64,000 nt of DNA from Patiria pectinifera (taxonomy: Eukaryota > Echinodermata > Asteroidea > Valvatida > Asterinidae): positions 3,557,281 through 3,621,280 of the forward strand of contig CM057144.1 of assembly GCA_029964075.1 (NCBI GenBank), in the 5' to 3' direction. Below are positions 46,293 through 58,400 of the stretch, one piece after another (position 1 is the first letter of the stretch; each line of letters starts with the position of its first letter). The translations under genes were made by a program, and so were the position numbers. The notes under the pieces were generated by a model. The model worked only from the letters and a program-made list of their open reading frames with translations, did not search any database and had not been told where the DNA came from.

Positions 46293-48227
46293 TTGCATTG
46301 AATTCCTTGTTGCTGAAGGAATGTGTTTATAAGCTGGCATACATGTAGAGCTACACGTAAGTTATATTTCAAAAGTGCTTATTTTTCTTCAAACTCAACG
46401 TGTGATGAACTTTATTTTGCCAAATCAATGCATTGGTAGTGAGCCTTCGAATAATTTGCACAAATTAACATAATACTGCACGGTTTTATGTTGCTTTTTA
46501 TTTCACTTCTGATTTCTGTTAACCGCGCGCAAATGTAAATTTATATCAATTAGTTTATTCATTTGTCATATGTGTATTATGTCGCAGTCTGAGTTGTACA
46601 TTGCCAGCGTGCTTTTCTTTTTACACACTGTGTAGAAATCCATACATTTCTGCTTATGGACTGTCCCTGTGGTCTCCCCCCAACTGTCCATTTTTAACCA
46701 TTGAGGGGGTACTTTAGCACGCACAGTCTATACAAATTGCAGCTTGAATTTTTAAAGGTGAAAAGCTTTTAAGGAAAGTATTAGGGTTTTAAAAAACGGA
46801 AAGAATGTTCCAACCTGACGCCTCTTATTCGTCAAATATCATCTCAATAAAGGTCAGTCATTGCAAAAATGTTGAAAAGACATGAATCTGGGATTGGGAA
46901 ACATTTCCAACTTTGTTAAAAATACTTCAAAATTTTCTTGACTCTCCATAGACTTTGTACACAACCACTGAAGTGGCGTCTGGATATTACTGCATTCTTT
47001 CCTATAAACAACTGAAATGCTTTAACTTTTTTAATTTTTTTAAAATTAAATTCCCGTAGTGAATTTGATGAGTACTGTGATTTTATAAGTACTGTAGATA
47101 CAGTATTTCAAAACTATAAAAATTTGTGAATACAATGTTATCTTAAGAATGAAGGTTGGAAGATTCAATCAGTATTTTATCACATTCCCCGTTCTGTATA
47201 TGTTGCTGTTTTTTTAACAAACAGGGTTATCTCAGATAATTTATAGTAAGTCTTATCAATTTAATCTGAACAATTCAGTCGCGCAGTAAGCTAAAAACAT
47301 TTGTAGCAATGTTTAGGTTATAGCACAAACGTGTTGGAGCTCGCCAGTAAAAAAGTTTGGCACATACACTGTACGTGTACAGGTACTTAAAAAAAAGTCA
47401 GGGAAACGTTTGAGCGTGCCGCGTTATTTAGAAGCCTTTACAGTATAGTTATTTGTCCACATTAAAAATGTTCATTTGTGGTGGGTAAAACAAAGAACCT
47501 TTTGTTTGAGAGAAAAGAATTTTTTGTAAATTTTTTTTGTAGCAAAAAAATTGTGAAGAAGAAAATCCAAATGTGGATTTAGTGCCTCAAGTGTGCATGC
47601 ATCGTAAAGTTATTTTTGAAATAATGTCATGCCAGAAACAAAAACTAAATCGTCAAGTGATGAAACGCAGTCATGTGTATACATTAGTGTTGTGCATCGG
47701 GTCGGGTTGACCAGGCCAAACAGACCTGAAACATGAATATTAACCTAATCCTGACTAAAACCGATCTGAACTCCCTAAAACCGACCGGATCCAACCAAAA
47801 TTCAAGAAAATCAGATCCGAACCGACCAGAAACTGAACCTTTTTTTTGGTCAGTTTATTTATTTTTTTGAAAATGACTTGCAACTGACCCAACCCAAATA
47901 TCACAAACGCAAATGTGTTGGGTCGGTTTCGGGTCGGGTTTGCGTATCTGTGGTACATGTTTACATGTACATGTATATTTAATATTAACTGCATTATAAA
48001 AGTGCGCATGTTAAATAAGCATGTTACCTTGGCAACTGTTTCAACAATCAGTGCTGGTCCTAGAGGGCCAGCATGGTGTTCTCGTTGCCCCTGTCTCACT
48101 GACTGACTGTCTTTTGTGAGCGGGGCAGTGCTATTGTATAGGATTACCCTGTAACACCAGTGGATGGGCTAAATCAGCCCACTGTGTGTAGACCAGATGC
48201 ATCAAAAGACTTCCAGTGAATAGATGC

Positions 48228-48372
48228 CATCATTTCAGTCATGTTCCCTGTATCCAATGACACTACTGAATGATAACTTTTTTTGGAACCAGACTATTTT
48301 TCCTTCCAGTCCGCTTTGGTTACATGGATTGAATGGGAAAAATCAAGATGGCCGCAACATGATAATGGTCTA
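48228..48372. mobile_element. MITE, copy 3
   Basis: GCCATCATTTCAGTCATGTTCCCTG at left through CCGCAACATGATAATGGTCTA at right, matching copy 2 in the same orientation. The outer left tip is degraded. Confidence 0.7.
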
Positions 48373-49094
48373 CAGCCATTTTGAATCAATGGAATAGATT
48401 ATGTGCATTCTTGAGACCAGCTTTACTAGCTTTCTCTTCTTTTTTTTTTTATGTTACAGTACTGTAAGTGAATTATCTGTGTATAAATGATATCAGCATC
48501 AATAAATCTGCAGCCTCATACAGCAGTTGTATAACTATCACCACGTTTCATTTGTTTTTTTTGCAGTCACTGTATGTATAAGGAATGAATGCTTACCCTT
48601 TTTATACAAAGCTTACAAAAAAATAACCACATATAAGTACACCAGGCATTAAATATTGTTTAACTATTAAATGGGTTTGAAAATTGTAAATACATTACAG
48701 GGTACATGTATTGGACTATATTCATTAGTTATGTCTACAATTATCTCAACCACCCACGATCTGTTGCTATAAATATCAAATTCTGGAAAACTGTTTCAAA
48801 AATTCATTTTCTTCATTTCACTTACCAAAATGCTGACTTCAGTCATTGTTCGTGTACAGTCTCATGCAATATTGGTTCATTTTGGTTTATATTTGTGAAT
48901 ACATGTGTCTTTTTACGTAGCAAGTTTCAAGTATCTCTAACCCCCTATATTTTTTTTATGAGAGACAATACTGACATATATTTACATTTTGTGAATGATT
49001 TTATGCAAGCCACCTGTGCAATGTAAGCTACATCCAGTATCATTACATTTGGAACTTGTATATAATTTTTAAAAAAGGAAGAAGGGTTTTATAC

Positions 49095-49410
49095 AGTGCA
49101 AGCGCTCACCATCATTATTACCCCTGCTCATTGGGCCAATAAACATTCCAAAGACAATCTCAGCTCTCTGGGGAGTATACGGCTTGATGTAGTCGTGTTT
49201 GGCCAAAAAAAAAATCCCCGAAATCAATCAGTATTCTCTGCACTTGCACTGTTGCACGTACCCATTTACTCCTGGGTGGGGAGAAGACAGTTTGTGATAA
49301 AGTGCCTTGCCCAAGGACACGTACACCACAACCCCAGGCTGGACTCGAATCCACAACCTGCGGAATTACCCACAGATCTTGAGTTTGATGCTCCAGATAA
49401 GGCCAATGCA
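49095..49410 (-). repeat. tRNA-derived SINE, second subfamily
   Basis: The body GTTGTGGATTCGAGTCCAGC and CCTTGGGCAAGGCACTTTAT on the minus strand matches 4600-4805, including the distal CCAATGAGCAG...ATGATG tail. Confidence 0.65.
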
Positions 49411-50456
49411 CTTACCAATTTAACTTGGAATTTTCATTGAAGTCACAAAACCTTGCATGCATATATATTAAAAATGTTTACATATATGTACACTGCCAGT
49501 AATAGGAATGAGTGAACAAGAAATGTACTGTTGGGTTCCGTCAATGGCTTTTCAAACCTTGGTCCTTTATCAGAAATCCTGGCATGAAAAATGGAATCTG
49601 GGCTTAGCATTTTCACATTATCTCGGTAATGCCATATTTGAAATTACTACACCTCATACATATTCATGAGTGAAAACCAAAGTCTTATTGGTCCTTTAAC
49701 CATTTAACCATCACTAGTGTCAGCCACTAGTTTTGCCATTAACAAGCGAGGATTCACGCACAGGGTAAATACGAATGCTCAGTCAACTATTGCATGGGTA
49801 AACCATGCAATATTCTACTGTGCATGTGCTTTACTATGCAATCATTGAACTATCGCACTGGGGTGTGCGCATGCGCGAACATTGCCCTGGCTACATAAAA
49901 AGACAGCGGCACACACGCAGCAATGTTTTGTTAAGTTAACTGAGTTCCTGGACGAAATTTTGGTGAATATGTGCGAGCTGGTCGAGAAACTAGTTCCACA
50001 GGTGAAACTTTCAAAACCTCCGAAAATATTCACCCTCAATCCATGTTATATTATTATATAAACCATTATAACACCTCACCCACAGATTCTATATCATGAT
50101 TGACTGAGACCATGTCCACAAGGCATTCGTTATTTTTGCTATCTTACTGTGCATGGCAAAAAGTACTATACGTGTAGCAACTAAAGTACTACACCATGTA
50201 TACCCGTAGCAACCAAAGTACTATACGCATAACAACAGTACTGTGTGGAAATGCATTTGGGCGTGCGCGTATTGTTTACGAGCGCTAGCGCTACAGAGCT
50301 GGGTTCAAACATTTCGTGAAGGGGTAGTTTGGAAAGTGGTGGTAATTTCTTAACTAATTTTGTGTTCAAATAGAAGTACAATTTTATTGTATTTAGATTA
50401 AATTAATCAGTTATCGCTTAAAATCAAGCAGAATCAGTGAGAGAGGTGCTATAAAA

Positions 50457-50621
50457 CAAATATTGACTGCTTTATCTCGTGGTGTAGTAAAACTATCCTC
50501 CCTGGAGGTGATCTATGGAGCATTCTATTTTCCTTCAGCTTCGCCTCGGGAAAAATAGAATGCTCAATGGATCACCTCGGGAGGCTAATTTTACTACTAC
50601 ACTCGAAGCAGTCAATATTTG
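50457..50621. mobile_element. 165-bp hairpin element
   Basis: The left arm CAAATATTGACTGC... and right arm ...GCAGTCAATATTTG pair over about 75 bases with small mismatches (GTAGTAAAA, CCTCCC, GGTGATC, GAGCATTCTATTTT shared). A MITE; no target duplication recognised. Confidence 0.75.
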
Positions 50622-51259
50622 TAAACTATATCATCCAAATTAAATTATATGCTGAATGTGAAGGTTAACTTAAAGGCACAGGATTGAGATGAATATTGGT
50701 CAGAATTTATACTTTGCATTCAAAGAAAACGGCAGCATTTCGTTCTATTCAATAAAATAAGAAGTCTTGAAATTGCAAAACTTCTACAATTTTGTACATA
50801 ATTTCCTGTGGCATATGCGATAATTAGGGATGAAGTAGTTTGGAATTAAAGCAAAAAACAAAAAACAAATCATAGATTGTGACTGCAAAAATGAATCTTT
50901 ATGAAGTGGGATCAAATCTGTACATGACGAAAGCTCATATTAATAGTTCTAAAAAGTCTAAAATAATTAAAACATTTTCACCAGATCATACTAAACCATA
51001 TAACGAAACAGGATGAATTTGAAAGATTAATGATACATGTCACTAAGTTATACAAATCGCTTCATGTATGATTAAGCACACAAAATAAAGTTTATCTTAA
51101 TATGCGATACAAAATTGAATATTCAAATTGAAACTCTAACACCTTATCAAAAAATACAGAAAAAAAAAATTCAAGTTGGAATAAATTCTTACAATTGTTA
51201 AAACATCGATTACAATAAAGTCACATGATTTCAGTATAATAAAGTAAGTTCAACGAAGT

Positions 51260-52489
51260 TAAAATCGCGTAAAAATCCACCGACGAATAAAGCATGCAAC
51301 CAGTAATGATATGCGTTAATTTAATTAGTTAATCATGCAGAAAACAATACACTGGACTACACATTACAACAATAACTTGCAGTTTACAGCTGGTAAATGT
51401 TACTCAGTTATTATATGAAACGGACTGGTAAAGAGACTAGATTCATTGAAAGCAGTACGTTATTAACAAAGTGGCTCCTTGTTCTTTAAAGCTCAGGTAC
51501 AGGCAAGCAACACAATCTGTAGTCTTAGCTCAAGATGCCTTTAAATATACAAGTGTTTCAGTGCACTTTGCTTTATGGCCTGTGCAGTGATTCTGTAGTC
51601 TTAGTTCAAGACGCCCTAAGTGGCGCAGCAATTCGCTGAAGCGGGTATCCTTTACACACAAGCCAACAGGCCACGTTCTTTGCGTGCTGTTCGTCGCCAA
51701 AGTATTGTCACAGAACGCCCTCTAAAGGAACAATATGTGACACGCATGATACGCCACGGTATGAGCCACGGTACGACCTTTGTACCGCGGCTCTTGAATG
51801 ACCGTGAGAACGTCTCATACCAAGACTACCCAATCTGGCGATAAAACAGCTACTACTTGCTAAAATCCTACAAATAATAACTAAGCTTGATTTTATCTTG
51901 CAATTTTTCAAACTGCAAATGACATAACTGAACAACATGCATCTTAATCAAAAGTAAACAAACTTTTGGTTCTGATTATTGTCCACAACATGATTCCAAT
52001 AAGCTCGGTCTCGAGAAACACAGGTTTTCGGAATATTTTACAAACACAAATTCTGGAATATTTTGAAATGATTTCGAGCAATATCTCAACCGATTACAAC
52101 GAACGACCAGATCGCAGCCTTTTCTACAATTTTTTTTCCTCACACATTTAATCATCCAAAAATATAGAGATGCCAGTTTATGTACAAACTTGTCCTAATG
52201 ATAATACGAAAAATCTTTTGTTCAATGACTGAGCATGTACAATTCATTTAAAAACCATTTTGATAAGTATGAGTTTTTTGTACTCCACTTACAAAAGTTA
52301 AAAGTTACACCCTGTAAAAAACTAATCTACATGTAGACAGAAAATTCAAACCTTAGAACGGCGAGGCTTAGGACATGTCGGTATGATTCAACGGCGGCTT
52401 GCATTCTCACAGGTGTCTATGAAAGCGGCTGCAGCCACTTGCCATAGACATGTGTGTGTTCCTGGTAGCCTAATAGCCGTAGTCGTAGC
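51260..52489 (-). other. 3' UTR and downstream homology of calpain copy B
   Basis: Conserved with 25807-26290. Within it the block CTTGA(A/G)CTAAGACTACAGA is present twice (about 51515-51545 and 51590-51625 on the plus strand), a local duplication not seen in copy A. No canonical AATAAA is visible on the minus strand at the end of the homology. Confidence 0.6.
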
Positions 52490-55400
52490 TTAGAATGCCT
52501 CCAGATCGTTGGTGGTGTGGACAACCACACTGACAGAGCCTGACCTGGTTTCGTCCGTGTTGCGCCCTCGGCCGTGCAGCGGCGACGTATACTGCTTGGG
52601 TGCGTTCTCGACGGGCGCCATGAAGACTGCCGCTCCCATGAACTGGTCCTTGACAACGTTGCTGTTCCAAATCTGACGAAGGAAAAGGACCGAGAAATGA
52701 TGAAATCTTAAAAAATGCTTTGATAAAGAGGTTTACATTTGAATACTATGAAATTAATCTCTTATGTGAAGAGGCGTGGTTCTGGAGCACAAAAAAATGA
52801 ACAGTTTGGAAAAGTGTTACCTCCCGAGGCAAAGCCAAGGGACCTAGTCTGTCAACTTCCAATACTGAAGGGAGGTACGTAACATCGACTATCCACCCAA
52901 ACTATTAACCATGTTTTATTTGTTTTACTATACCTCATACATATTCAAACGAATATCATGAAGTTACACATGAGTTTTCTCAGAAAAATGTCGTTGTGAC
53001 AAGTTTAAAGGTCACATGTATCCACATGTAAAAAAAAAGAGTAAAATACTGAGAAAAATGCATTTAAAGTTTTGAGTTTGTAGGCGTGAAAATGAAATAT
53101 GATGGCAATTGTTTTTGCTTAAACACACTTATACCTCAAATTTTATACTATATTTCTAAAGTATGTGAAATATATCAAAGAATACAAATATCAGTAAATT
53201 TGAAAATAACCAAAACATACACCCCATTTGGTTTTTGGCAATTTTTCACTGCCATGGCCAGTGCCCAGTTCTGTCTCTCTTTGCCAGAACACCTCACGTA
53301 TAACAGAATTTTGTTGTTACTGAGTTTGTATTGCTGAGAGTCAGCTGTACATTAACATAATGAAAAGCAGCGCGCATCTGCTCAACCGGAAATGTCCACA
53401 CAAGCTTTAACGTGGGAAAAAGACCACAAAGATAGCCCATTTTGACACTAAATTCCTTGTATCTTCAGAACAGATGGCCGCACAAATCTGGGGGTTGCAG
53501 ATTATGAAAATTCATTCTTCTGGCTTTAAGTCTATCTATGTCTGGCTTGGAAAGGCAGAAAAACCACTGATCATTTTTTTATTGAAAATGTGGGGTATGA
53601 GGCAATTGCCTATGGAGCGGAACAGAAAATGACCGTTTGTGACAGACTTTTGGTTGTTTATCTCAACGTATCTCGAGAACCCAATGTCAGAGCACACGGG
53701 GGTAGCGGTTTTGTAAAGAGGATGAAGTTCTCTTTCCATTCATATAAGACTCAATTTCATTGATTAAGAAACCACTGATCATTTTTTCGTCAAAATTTTC
53801 CCCAATGACTTGATTTCTTGCAGGGGTCAGTTGTGTGAGTGTACGTGGCCAGCGTGTTGCATGTGGTATGCAAATCGCAAGGTGACTTGGGCAAGCTGTG
53901 CAGCTGTCTCACACACATTGATCTTTTGCGCGTTTGGCCCCCAAACTTTTCATTATGCTAAGCACTATTTTCACGTCAGTTTGAAATAAATTCACCTGAA
54001 AAATTTGATGAATAACCTTGCTTTAATACAAGTACTTAATAGCCTTCAAGTATTTTTATTGAAAAAACAAAATCCTAAATACTCAAGAGATACTTTACCT
54101 CTACTATAATGGGATTTTGTGGTTTCTTGCGGTAGACTAAAGCACTGAAGTTGAACTCAGGATTAAGCGTGTTCTTGATGACCGGAGAACGCGTTGTTTG
54201 ATTGTCCCATTTCAAATACACATAGGGATCAGCACCTGTAGAATATAACATTCAAGGTAGATTATATCATTTGCAGCTAGCCAAAAAGTAACTTATGTAA
54301 TTATTGTTGAAAGAGCATACTTGGTTTAATTTATTCTTCCTGGCATGCTGTCATTTTGAAGAAAACAATAAAAGAAGGTCATTTCAAAAAGACGCATTTT
54401 CGGAAATTTCAGTTTGTAGTTCATTCTTATAGAAGATTTGAGGCTTTGCATGGTGGAGTATCGGCATCGTTTCGGTTTGCGGTAACATCGTCTCCTGACG
54501 ATGACTAGAGCAGGCCAGTCGAAACGTTGAGCCCAAAGACAGTTCTTTTAGAACTTAAAGCAGGACTGTTCTTATCAGAACAAAAACTACTTAGCGAAAG
54601 CTGATAATAAGCAGGACAAGTTCTTTTCAGGACTAAATATCTTCTAAGCAATAGTTATTACCACATGGTGTAACCGCAACCCGAAACGATAGTTCATTCT
54701 TAATTGGGCCATTCCTGGAATGGGTGCGTGCCGGCATTGACACGTCGCACAACGTGCATGCAGTTGTTATAATTTTCAATTCAGTGCAGGACATCGCGTA
54801 GCTGCAATCAGCTGATTGCGTATCTTACCTCCACCAAAGTGATCCTGTTTCTGTAGTCCAGTAGCCGACAGCACAGTTATCTTGGACACAACTTGCGGAT
54901 ACCCACGGATGTTACTCATCATGGTGCGCGACGGAGCCTCTTTGACCAACTCCCTGAATGAAAAAAAAAATTCAACATTCGTACTAAACATGTAGTCATA
55001 GAAATTTCACGCCACTAACTCACAAGAATTTCTCTAAAATCAAATGCTCTCAGGACCCAGACAGAGTCGTTTAATTTTTTCTAAATATAAATTGAGATAG
55101 AAAGCTGATGTTTATATTTTTGAAAAATTATCATCATTGTCATAGCATCTTTATAGTCTCATGGCAGTTTGTGAGTCAAAATCTGGTGAAGCAAATATGC
55201 GTTAAGCACCTTGTTTGTTATCCCATGAGCATGAATGGACAACAGAATATTATCTTCAAGCAAACTTGAATCCTCGTTGCTGATTGGTCGATCCATGGCA
55301 ACAAACTGTGCTACATTATCCCATGTAGCACGGTCAATACCGTACTCCATGTATCACGCTATTCTAAGATGCTCGCGCCATTCCTGCTGCACGCACGTGT

Positions 55401-58400
55401 ATTAGGAAAACCGCTGTACAGCGCCAGGTGCGTATTCCATTTCAAGTTTGATTAAAGATAAATTCGTTATCCAACTCGTGTTCCTGTGGAACAAGGAAAA
55501 TGACACAGACGCACTACAATATTCCGTGTTCCACGAGCACGATTGGGATATTTAATATTATCTTCAAGCACACTTGAATCCTAGATTCAGATTGGTCGAT
55601 CCGTGGCAACAATAGTGTGACATTATACTGTAATGCGAGGTCTATATCGCATCCTGCATATTGCGCTATTCCAAGATGCAAGCCACATTCCACCGTATGC
55701 ACAAATCTGCTGAAATGTTCATGTAAAGCATGCGTGTTACAACTGTACTGCGCGTCAAGTTTGCTTGAAGATAAATTCGTGATCCCGCTCGCGCTCGTGG
55801 AACACTGAATAATGTAGTGCCTCTGTGTCCCACATACCACTCGGCCTTCGGCCTCGTGGTATGTGGGACACGGACGCACATTACTCCGTGCACGAGCACG
55901 AGTGGGATATAAATAATGTAGTCATTCTGTGTCCCATATGCCACCTCGTGCCCCGTGGGTACGATCTTGCAGCGCTATGTTGTTTCCCATCATGCCTTGC
56001 ACGATCGTAACCCCTGGAATTGTGTAATTTAAATATACCAAAATACGGTACATTATAATTAGGGCTGCAGTTTATCCGTTTTAAGTGCCGACGCCATCTT
56101 TAAAATGTTAAAAGTTGTGATTTTGAAGAATCAATCCTTTCAAACACAACGTTTGAACGTTGTGTTAATTAGCAAAGATTTATATTAAATGTACGTACCC
56201 CTTTCGTGCCTTTACAACCACAGATACAGGGTTTTTTTAGCGAAAAACGCGGCTGACATAATCCATATCGTACAGGCATCGCGACTTTTGAATCATAATT
56301 TTTTTTTCGTACGTGTCGTTACGTGCAAAACTAAGCACGCGAGCGCGAGCGCATTATGGGCGCGCCCGGCGTGCAATCTTCGAAATGCCCGCGCAGTACG
56401 CTGTGAATAGCCATTCAGCGTCATTTACGTCATCATCACAGCCAGGGGTTAGTGTAAGGAACGAGCACGCGCCCCTGGAGTCGACGCTGTTCCATATGCC
56501 ACTAGACTGAAACCATGTGGAACACTGACGCTTTTGCTTGTTCCACGAGCGCAAGCGGGATAACAAATTTGTCTTCAAGCCAACCTCAGAAACACACCAA
56601 AGATGCAATGCGCCGACTGTGGTCATGCTTCAGTGGTTATTCTGTTACGGGTGTATACAGCCAGAAGACATGCGCGTGCATGTTATACTTGTTAAAAAAA
56701 AGATGTGGTATGCGTCGTGCAAGACGGGATGATACCAAACTCTTGTTGCCCTGGATCGACCAATCAGCAACGACGATTTCAAATTTGCTTGAGTTTGTCA
56801 TTTTACCAGCACTTGGCTCCCTCATCAGAGAAGATCCTCATCATCAAAGGGCCTTCCTCCCCTTGGTCAAAGGTCGTCGCTAGGACAACGTAGCGCCCTC
56901 TCTTGAGCGTGCACTTCTCAAAGACGCTGCGCGAATTGATGAAGGTGGAGTTGATGACCTTCTGCCCGGGAGTGTGGAGTCTGTATTTGCGATTGTCTTC
57001 AACCTGTCAGGGTAACAAAAAAATGTGCTTAGCGAGTAAACACAGTCTAAACACTTTCTTGCTATCAGTTTGTAAACATGTTTTCATGCTAAATATTAGC
57101 CAAAAAGTAACTGACGTAATTATTGTTGAAAGAGCATAGTTGGTTTAAAGATAGTAATGGCAATAAACTCCCCGTGAAATTATTCTTCCTGGCATGCTGT
57201 CATTTTGAAGAAAACAATAAAAGAAGGTCATTTCAAAAAGACGCATTTTCGGAAATTTCAGTTTGTAGTTCATTCTTATATAAGATTTGAGGCTTTGCAT
57301 GGTGGAATATCGGTATCGTTTCGGTTTGTGGTAACATCGTCTCCTGAGGATGACTAGCGCAGGCTAGTCGAAACGTTGAGACCAAAGACAAGTTCTTTTA
57401 GCATGAGGTGATAGCAACAAAGTGTAAAACTGGATCGGAGAGATTCAAATATTCGAACACTCGATCAAACAGATTCGAATAATCGAATACTAAATTATTC
57501 CGAAATGGAGACAGCTCTACGAGTTGAACAATATTTTGTGAAATTGACCTTACACTTACAGTGTAGTTGCGCATACTTTACAATTGTAGAATACATTCAT
57601 ATAAACATACCTTCATTACGTTGAATCCAATGGTCTTATTTTCCTTTTTGTCACTGCGCAGATCAGGTTGAGTCAGACAGAGAATGATGTCATCTTCGTC
57701 ACTATCCACGGAGATCATGAACTACACGAAAAAAAATTAACGATACTGTACTTTCACATGTGCTTGCCAACACTTAAAACTTGGATCAACTTGGTAAACA
57801 CCTTTGACGTCTTTCCTTTCAGTAGATACATATAGGATGATTAAAACACATGTATGCAGCCTTAGGAACGATCGCTGGCGTGACGCCGAATCCACACTCT
57901 CCACCAGTACCTTCCCAGCCCCTCCAGTGAGCCTACAGGCTCACCTTGCAGCCTGGGTGCAGCTGAATCACCTCCGGACCAGCTTTGCGATAAAAACAAA
58001 GACCCTCCTTTACAAAAGCATCCGATGCCTGCGAGTGTCAGATCTGTCAGACGGTGGACCACATCATCGCCGACTGTATGCCAACTGTACCCCTACCACA
58101 TGGACCCAATGGCTGCGGGACCTTGACAATGAGACCATTCGATGGTTGACGGACGAAGAGATTTGAAGAGCATCGTACGAAAGAAGAACCATTATAGCAA
58201 AGTATTCCCAGTTCCAAGTAACCTGTAAAACCACACCTCTCTACAGGGGTGTGAAATCTCAGCTTTTTAGCTGATTTCAGCTTTTTTTGTTTTGGATTTC
58301 AGCTTTTTTCCCTCACTTGCTGTGTACAAAAGTATAGGAGATTTCCAAAATCCAGCTTTTTTACACCTTTTTCAGCTGTTTTCAGCTATTTTTATCAGTG

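Larger units (their letters stand above)
46300..51230. other. Gene-free, repeat-containing interval
   Basis: Apart from the repeats listed separately, I see AT-rich non-coding DNA. A candidate AATAAA at 46846-46851 could end the receptor-like transcript, though at 1.5 kb from the stop it is uncertain. A degenerate ACCCGACC/GGTCGGTT-rich stretch lies at 47690-47945, resembling 23640-23760. No ORF shows family features. Confidence 0.45.
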
